A stretch of 38,386 bases of DNA from UBA7672 sp038326205 (GTDB taxonomy: Bacteria; Pseudomonadota; Alphaproteobacteria; Caulobacterales; Hyphomonadaceae): contig JBBQJV010000037.1 of the NCBI GenBank assembly GCA_038326205.1, forward strand, positions 1 through 38,386, given 5' to 3'. The notes under the pieces are model-generated. The model saw only the letters and a program-made list of their open reading frames with translations, did no database searches and was not told where the DNA came from. Of this stretch, positions 34,251 to 38,386 are shown in pieces; the first letter of the stretch is position 1, and each line of letters opens with the position of its first letter. Both the position numbers and the translations under genes were made by a program.

Positions 34251-35347
34251 TCCTGACGCCGGAGGCCGCCGCCGCGCTTGCCCGCATCGCGCGCGTAAGC
34301 GGCGTCAAGGCAGAGCCGCAAACATTGTTGCCTGCCGAAGTGATCCTCGAACTCTCGGGCGAGGCCGTCCGTTCACGCCTCTGCACCTTCACCGACGCCA
34401 GCGGCGCGGAGCATTGCCTGCGTCCAGACCTCACGACGCCTATCGCACAGATGGTCGCAGTCCAAGAACTACCCGTCGCACGCTACCACGGCGCTGGACC
34501 GGTCTATCGCTTGCCGCCGCACGGCTCCCGTGATCCGGTTGAGCATCTGCAGATTGGCTTTGAATGGTTCGGTAATAACGGCTCTCCGGCAGAGGATGCC
34601 GAGGCGCTGGCTGTTGCGCTTGAAGCTGCACAAGCCGGCGGTGTAACGGGCGCCACCGTCCGCTTCGGTGATGTCGCGATCTACCACGCTCTGCTCGGCG
34701 CCTTGCCGCTGTCACCGCAATGGCGCGACCGGCTGCGCCGCGCATTTTCTCGGCGCAAGGGTCCACGCGAATTGCTCGATGGCGCCGACCGCCAGTCTGC
34801 CATGGCGGAAGCTACCCGCCGTTTTGGTCTGCTTGGCGCAGATGAAGCCACCAAAGCGGTTGAGGAAGAACTCGCCGCACTTGGCGCAGAGCCGATCGCC
34901 CGCACCGCCGCGGAAATTGCGTCCCGCCTGCGGGAGAAGGCGACCGACCCCGCGCCGGAGGTTGGCGTCTCAATGGTGCTCGCTGGCTATCTCGATATCT
35001 CGATGCCAGCCTCCGAAAGCGTCGCCGCGCTGGAAGACTTCGCGCGCGAAACAGGCGTCGAACTGGGCGCTGCCCTCGAAGGGTTCCGCGAACGCATGGC
35101 GCTGATCGCAAAACTCAAGCCGCCGCTCTGGAGCGACGCTGTGTTTAGCGCCGAAGCTGGCCGGCGTTTCGAATACTATGACGGCTTTGTCTTCGAACTC
35201 GCACAGCCGGCCGAGATCGATCGCCCCATCGTCTCTGGTGGCCGCTATGATGGTCTCATCACGCGCCTCAGCGCTGGCCAGGTGAATGCCTCGGGCATTG
35301 GCGCCGCCATCCGTTCTGACCGCCTCGGCCGGAGAGGCGCGCAATGA
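34247..35347 (+). CDS. hisZ: ATP phosphoribosyltransferase regulatory subunit HisZ
   Basis: A HisRS-like protein without aminoacylation activity, which activates short HisG in a hetero-oligomer. GTG 34247 is chosen because it overlaps the hisS stop (GTGA), giving 366 residues. The class II fold is visible (LRPDLTTPIAQM, ARYHGAGPVYRLP, EHLQIGFEWFG, FEYYDGFVFEL, GGRYDGLITRL) but the aminoacylation motifs are degenerate, for example no RGLxYYTG with its usual neighbourhood. Downstream, hisG starts within its stop (ATGA overlap). The tandem hisS-hisZ pair is a duplication product of the same family. Confidence 0.93.
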   Translation: MILTPEAAAALARIARVSGVKAEPQTLLPAEVILELSGEAVRSRLCTFTDASGAEHCLRPDLTTPIAQMVAVQELPVARYHGAGPVYRLPPHGSRDPVEHLQIGFEWFGNNGSPAEDAEALAVALEAAQAGGVTGATVRFGDVAIYHALLGALPLSPQWRDRLRRAFSRRKGPRELLDGADRQSAMAEATRRFGLLGADEATKAVEEELAALGAEPIARTAAEIASRLREKATDPAPEVGVSMVLAGYLDISMPASESVAALEDFARETGVELGAALEGFRERMALIAKLKPPLWSDAVFSAEAGRRFEYYDGFVFELAQPAEIDRPIVSGGRYDGLITRLSAGQVNASGIGAAIRSDRLGRRGAQ

Positions 35348-36102
35348 CAACGCTGAAGCTAGCCGTCCCTTCCAAAGGCCGTCTCAAGGAACAGACCGAG
35401 GAATTCTTCCGCGCGGCGCGCGTGCCGATCGAGCCGATCGGCGGCGCACGTGGCTATCTCGCGCGGATTCCCGCGCTGCTGGACATCGAGGTGCGCCTGC
35501 TGTCCGCCGCCGAGATTGCAGCCAGCGTCATCGCGGGCGACATCCACGCTGGCGTGAGCGGCGAAGACTTGCTGCGCGAACAGGCTGGCGACCTCGAGCG
35601 CGTTGCCCATCTTCTCGCGCCGCTCGGCTTCGGACGGGCTGATCTCGTCGTTGCAGCGCCCGTCGGCTGGCTGGATGTCGAGACGATGGCCGATGTCGAC
35701 GACGTCGCCGCCCGGATGGAAGCGGCCACTGGCCGCAAGCTGCGCGTCGCCACCAAATACGTTCGCTCGGCACGTCGCTTCTTTACGGAGGAGGGGGTCG
35801 GTCACTATCGCATCGTCGAAAGCGCGGGCGCTACGGAAGGCGCTCCGGCGGCTGGTGTGGCCGAGTTGGTTGTCGACATCACAACGACGGGCGCGACGCT
35901 GCAGGCGAACGGGCTGAAGATCCTGAATGACGGGGTCATCCTCCACAGCCAGGCGCAACTGGTCGGATCGCTCGGCGCGAGCTGGTCTATAGAAGCCCTG
36001 CTTGCGCTCCGGACATTGCTCGATGCGTTTGCCGACGCAGCCGGTAAGGCCAACCAGACTTATGATCCGTTCGTCCAGGCGCTGAACGATACGCGGCCGT
36101 GA
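35344..36102 (+). CDS. hisG: ATP phosphoribosyltransferase catalytic subunit (short form)
   Basis: First committed step of histidine synthesis: ATP plus PRPP to phosphoribosyl-ATP. At 252 residues it lacks the C-terminal ACT-like regulatory domain of long HisG, so it depends on HisZ, encoded directly before it with a 4-base overlap. Landmarks are LAVPSKGRLKEQ at the start, RLLSAAEIAASVIAG, and the PRPP loop in ELVVDITTTGATLQANGL. The rest of the histidine pathway is not in this window. The next clear terminator on this strand is at 36355-36387, about 250 bases on, but a separate small RNA promoter lies before it. Confidence 0.94.
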   Translation: MTTLKLAVPSKGRLKEQTEEFFRAARVPIEPIGGARGYLARIPALLDIEVRLLSAAEIAASVIAGDIHAGVSGEDLLREQAGDLERVAHLLAPLGFGRADLVVAAPVGWLDVETMADVDDVAARMEAATGRKLRVATKYVRSARRFFTEEGVGHYRIVESAGATEGAPAAGVAELVVDITTTGATLQANGLKILNDGVILHSQAQLVGSLGASWSIEALLALRTLLDAFADAAGKANQTYDPFVQALNDTRP

Positions 36103-36260
36103 ACGCTACGAGAGGGAGATTCCATACGGTATCAGGACAACTGCGCGTTTGTTGCGTCTGCGAAGGTAAAATCAGGTATTTAATTGCTGAGCTATCGAGT
36201 TAATCGGCCATGTTCGGCCAAGTCATGCCTGTCGCAGATAACGCAAACGCAACTTCGTGC

Positions 36261-36289
36261 TTGACTCAAAGTGAGCTTCGCAGGATTGT
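36261..36289 (+). promoter_or_regulatory. Promoter candidate of the 36296-36387 small RNA
   Basis: TTGACT (36261-36266) is a near-consensus -35 element. GATTGT (36284-36289) 17 bases later is a plausible though weak -10. The predicted start near 36296 coincides with the first base of a perfect UUCG-capped stem at 36297-36312, which supports the assignment. Confidence 0.55.
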
Positions 36290-36295
36290 CATATC

Positions 36296-36387
36296 GAACT
36301 GCTTCGGCGGTTTGGCGTTTCGGGGAGGAAACGCTCGTATCAGACCCTTCTAGTGGCGGCGCGTTTATCGCGCCGCCCTTTTTCTTT
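36296..36387 (+). ncRNA. Candidate small regulatory RNA, three hairpins, intrinsic terminator
   Basis: A transcript of about 90 bases is predicted. Stem 1 is AACTGC (36297-36302) and GCGGTT (36307-36312) on a UUCG tetraloop. Stem 2 is a perfect 7-bp GCGTTTC (36315-36321) / GAAACGC (36328-36334) with the six-base loop GGGGAG. A single-stranded linker (36335-36354, TCGTATCAGACCCTTCTAGT) follows. Stem 3 is the terminator GGCGGCGCG (36355-36363) / CGCGCCGCC (36369-36377) with CTTTTTCTTT. The loop GGGGAG resembles a Shine-Dalgarno core, so a C-rich target or protein binding is conceivable. No convincing reading frame is inside. The length and layout recall alphaproteobacterial small RNAs such as suhB/MmgR, but I cannot confirm a family. 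Confidence 0.6.
36355..36387 (+). terminator. Intrinsic terminator of the small RNA (and hisG read-through)
   Basis: Perfect 9-bp GC-rich stem (36355-36363 with 36369-36377), loop TTTAT, then CTTTTTCTTT. This is the strongest plus-strand terminator in the region. Confidence 0.88.
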
Positions 36388-36538
36388 GTGGTGGCGCCCC
36401 TTTTTTCAGGGTGCGCGTGCTCTCCGGTTCCGGTCTCCCAACCTGCCGCATCCAACCTGTCGGGTACATGAACGAGATCGCCGATCAGGCGAGATTCGCG
36501 AGGGTGCCGGCAGATTCGGCGCCGCTGGCCGCTGAAGG
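36388..36538. other. Gap between two opposing terminators, no gene seen
   Basis: Part of the only gene-free stretch longer than 300 bases (36103-36949). Between the plus-strand terminator ending at 36387 and the minus-strand terminator starting at 36539 there are only small GC-rich inverted repeats, for example GCGCCCC and GGGTGCGC near 36400. Open frames here show no homology or ribosome-binding site. Confidence 0.5.
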
Positions 36539-36579
36539 CAAAAAAGAAGTCGGGGCGGCTCGTTTCCGAACCGCCCCGA
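36539..36579 (-). terminator. Orphan minus-strand intrinsic terminator
   Basis: On the minus strand TCGGGGCGG (36579-36571) pairs with CCGCCCCGA (36558-36550), 9 bp, with a 12-base loop able to form further pairs, followed by CTTCTTTTTTG. No protein-coding gene of recognised type lies upstream on this strand between here and the groEL terminator at 36892, so a short unannotated transcript is implied. Confidence 0.75.
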
Positions 36580-36605
36580 ACAACCGGCATTCCGAAGTTC
36601 TGTTG

Positions 36606-36668
36606 TTATGGTTCGCCCGGGGTCAGGATGGGCTCCCAATCGAACTTCTCGAAAAGCAATAATACCAT
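36606..36668 (-). other. Small frame (20 codons) upstream of the orphan terminator
   Basis: ATG 36668 opens MVLLLFEKFDWEPILTPGEP with a stop at 36606-36608, 27 bases before the terminator stem on the minus strand. No good ribosome-binding site is visible. Flanking GAAGTTC and GAACTTC (at about 36594-36600 and 36642-36648) form a 7-bp inverted repeat spanning most of the frame, so the segment may instead be a structured RNA. It could also be the remnant of a decayed gene's 3' end. Confidence 0.25.
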
Positions 36669-36890
36669 ATCGATAAACGAGCAATAGACTGAGCAGGGCT
36701 ATATAACGGAATATTCCGATATCTGCTTGGCGGTATTCCTTTTCGCCTGAGCGCCTCTTCGCGAAAGGACGTTGCCCCAAGCTGGGTACCTGACACATCA
36801 GATACTGCGGATCGTGCTTCGCGGCGTTCATCCCACCCCTACATCAAAGCTTCGATCACGCCGACGTGAACGCTGTGGTGCTCGCGCCAA
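36669..36890. other. AT-rich intergenic stretch with palindromes
   Basis: No gene is supported here. The stretch holds a perfect 12-bp palindrome CGGAATATTCCG (36707-36718) next to TATATA, and a hairpin TTTCGC (36741-36746) / GCGAAA (36761-36766). AT-rich promoter-like sequence on the minus strand near 36680-36710 could drive the transcript that ends at 36539. Coding frames across it lack ribosome-binding sites and family resemblance. Confidence 0.4.
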
Positions 36891-36891
36891 C

Positions 36892-36918
36892 AAAAAGGGC
36901 GGCCCTTGCGAGCCGCCC
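36892..36918 (-). terminator. groEL terminator
   Basis: On the groEL strand GGGCGGC (36918-36912) pairs with GCCGCCC (36903-36897), 8-base loop, followed by TTTTTG. It lies about 30 bases after the groEL stop. The stem is the same as at 2096-2117. Confidence 0.88.
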
Positions 36919-36949
36919 TTTCCAGTCTGTGTCGACGCGAGTGGATGGA

Positions 36950-38386
36950 CTAGAAGTCCATGCCGCCCATGTCGGGCATGCCACCACCACCACCACCGTG
37001 GCTGTGGCCGGCGTCTTTCTTCGGCGCGTCGGCGATAGCAGCTTCCGTGGTGATCAGCAGGCCGGCCACCGAAGCGGCATTCTGCAGAGCAACGCGGACG
37101 ACTTTTGCCGGGTCGATGATGCCCATTTCGAGCAGGTCACCGTATTCTTCGGTTTGAGCGTTGAAGCCGAAGTTCTTGTTGCCTTTTTCCGCTTTGATGC
37201 GGCCGACAACCAGCGAGCCTTCGACGCCAGAGTTTTCAGCGATCTGACGGATCGGAGCTTCCAGGGCCTTGCGGACGATGTCGATGCCAGCTTGCTGGTC
37301 GTCGTTCTCGCCGATGGCCTTGATCGCCCAGGCAGCGCGAAGGAGGGCCGTACCGCCGCCGCCGACGATGCCTTCTTCAACCGCAGCGCGGGTAGCATTC
37401 AGAGCGTCGTCAACGCGATCCTTGCGTTCTTTCACTTCAACTTCCGTGGCGCCGCCAACCTTGATCACGGCAACACCGCCGGCCAGTTTGGCCAGACGCT
37501 CTTGCAGTTTTTCACGGTCGTAATCCGACGTGGTGTCGTCGATCTGTTTGCGGATCTGCGAGATGCGGGCTTCGATGTCTTTTTTCTTGCCGCCGCCGTC
37601 CACGATCGTGGTGTTTTCTTTCGTGATCTGCACACGCTTGGCTTTGCCGAGCATGTCAATGGTGACGTTCTCGAGCTTGATGCCGAGGTCTTCGGAGATC
37701 ACCGTGCCGCCCGTGAGGATGGCGATGTCTTCCAGCATGGCCTTGCGGCGGTCGCCGAAGCCCGGGGCTTTGACAGCAGCAACCTTGAGGCCGCCGCGCA
37801 GCTTGTTCACGACGAGGGTCGCGAGGGCTTCGCCTTCAACGTCTTCCGAGATGATGATCAGCGGGCGCGAGGTCTGGACGACAGACTCGAGCACCGGGAG
37901 CAACGGCTGGAGCGAGCCCAGCTTTTTCTCGTGGAGCAGGATCAGCGCGTCGTCGAGGACGGCTTCCATCTTGTCTGCGTTGGTGACGAAGTAGGCCGAC
38001 AGATAGCCGCGATCGAACTGCATGCCTTCGACGACTTCGAGTTCGGTCTCGAGCGACTTGGCTTCTTCAACCGTGATGACGCCTTCGTTGCCGACTTTCG
38101 CCATGGCTTCGGCGATCATGTTGCCGATGGCGGTTTCGCCGTTGGCCGAGATCGAACCGACTTGAGCGATTTCCTGGTTCGAAGCGATCTTCTTGGACTG
38201 CTTCTTCAGGTTCTCGACGACTTCCAGCACGGCTTTCTCGACGCCACGCTTGAGGTCCATCGGGTTCATGCCGGCGGCGACGCGCTTGAGGCCTTCCTTG
38301 ACGATGGCTTGGGCGAGAACGGTGGCGGTGGTCGTGCCGTCACCCGCGACGTCGTTGGCCTTGGAGGCCACTTCGCGGATCATCTG
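36950..38386 (-). CDS. groEL: Chaperonin GroEL (60 kDa), N-terminal part outside the window
   Basis: Folds client proteins in an ATP-driven double-ring chamber with GroES. The window holds about 478 codons; the first 70 or so residues lie beyond the right edge, where the frame continues open as QMIREVASKA. The ATP-site loop NDVAGDGTTTATVLAQ, the apical-domain VEGMQFDRGYLSAYFV, KAPGFGDRRKAMLEDIA and the equatorial DALNATRAAVEEGIVGGGG (Asp of ATP hydrolysis) are all present. The C-terminus ends HSHGGGGGGMPDMGGMDF, a Gly/Met-rich tail with two added His. groES, with a likely CIRCE element, would be expected upstream, outside the window. Confidence 0.97.
   Translation of the reverse strand, partial: QMIREVASKANDVAGDGTTTATVLAQAIVKEGLKRVAAGMNPMDLKRGVEKAVLEVVENLKKQSKKIASNQEIAQVGSISANGETAIGNMIAEAMAKVGNEGVITVEEAKSLETELEVVEGMQFDRGYLSAYFVTNADKMEAVLDDALILLHEKKLGSLQPLLPVLESVVQTSRPLIIISEDVEGEALATLVVNKLRGGLKVAAVKAPGFGDRRKAMLEDIAILTGGTVISEDLGIKLENVTIDMLGKAKRVQITKENTTIVDGGGKKKDIEARISQIRKQIDDTTSDYDREKLQERLAKLAGGVAVIKVGGATEVEVKERKDRVDDALNATRAAVEEGIVGGGGTALLRAAWAIKAIGENDDQQAGIDIVRKALEAPIRQIAENSGVEGSLVVGRIKAEKGNKNFGFNAQTEEYGDLLEMGIIDPAKVVRVALQNAASVAGLLITTEAAIADAPKKDAGHSHGGGGGGMPDMGGMDF

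Noticed and set aside
36192..36590. Minus-strand frame of 132 codons over the small RNA
   Set aside because: It starts within the loop side of a terminator hairpin and reads antisense through the small RNA candidate; no coding signature.
36581..36660. tRNA-like structure from the GAAGTTC/GAACTTC repeat
   Set aside because: The spacing is about 55 bases and no D-, anticodon- or T-arm with the GTTCRA motif at the correct place can be formed. No other tRNA or rRNA was seen in the window.
36406..36831. Minus-strand frame of 141 codons in the hisG-groEL interval
   Set aside because: It runs straight through the minus-strand terminator at 36539-36579, has no ribosome-binding site and changes composition midway.

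Overview
This window looks like a GC-rich alphaproteobacterial chromosome, most likely from the Caulobacterales/Hyphomonadaceae neighbourhood. The indications are LpxI rather than LpxH in lipid A synthesis, a LexA promoter with the alphaproteobacterial direct-repeat SOS box (GTTC-N7-GTTC), an HWE-family kinase domain, short-form HisG with HisZ, and the lpxI-lpxB / gltA-gltX / comEC / lexA / trp order that I remember from Caulobacter relatives. No database search was possible, so lineage and family names rest on motifs and remembered gene order.

Layout. 1-2057 (+): end of lpxA, then lpxI and lpxB, tightly overlapped (lipid A). 2143-4945 (-): gltX-gltA. 4994-6893 (+): a broken comEC with several frameshifts and two in-frame TGA codons. 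6894-7657 (-): lexA with its own LexA-controlled promoter. 7675-13432 (-): one tightly overlapped operon, ppiD-trpE-trpG-trpD-trpC. 13636-16706 (+): tpiA, secG, pyrG. 16843-17782 (+): a reduced HWE kinase-like protein and a receiver protein. 17786-19267 (-): a TPR/2OG-Fe(II)-oxygenase-like protein. 19311-21722 (+): rpmF, eno and a secreted cyclophilin. 21817-23903 (+): a Ser/Thr kinase-TIR fusion and an unknown 121-residue protein behind a possible weak SOS box. 24032-27759 (-): a VWA lipoprotein and a DUF885 metallopeptidase-like lipoprotein. 27832-31115 (+): SapC family, a DsbD/ScsB-like thiol reductase and a 50-residue secreted or membrane peptide. 31125-32663: divergent secreted protein and lipoprotein of unknown function. 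32766-36102 (+): hisS-hisZ-hisG. 36103-36949: the only long gene-free stretch, holding a strong small-RNA candidate and an orphan minus-strand terminator. 36950-38386 (-): groEL without its 5' end.

Most of the window is housekeeping: envelope synthesis, central carbon metabolism, tryptophan and histidine synthesis, nucleotide synthesis, protein export and folding. The parts most worth a second look are the kinase-TIR protein with repeated D-x-x-T motifs in its N-terminal tail, the three-hairpin small RNA between hisG and groEL, the orphan terminator facing it, the HWE protein that lacks the phospho-accepting histidine, the decayed comEC, the possible SOS site before an unknown small gene, and a hairpin that pairs the hisS ribosome-binding region.
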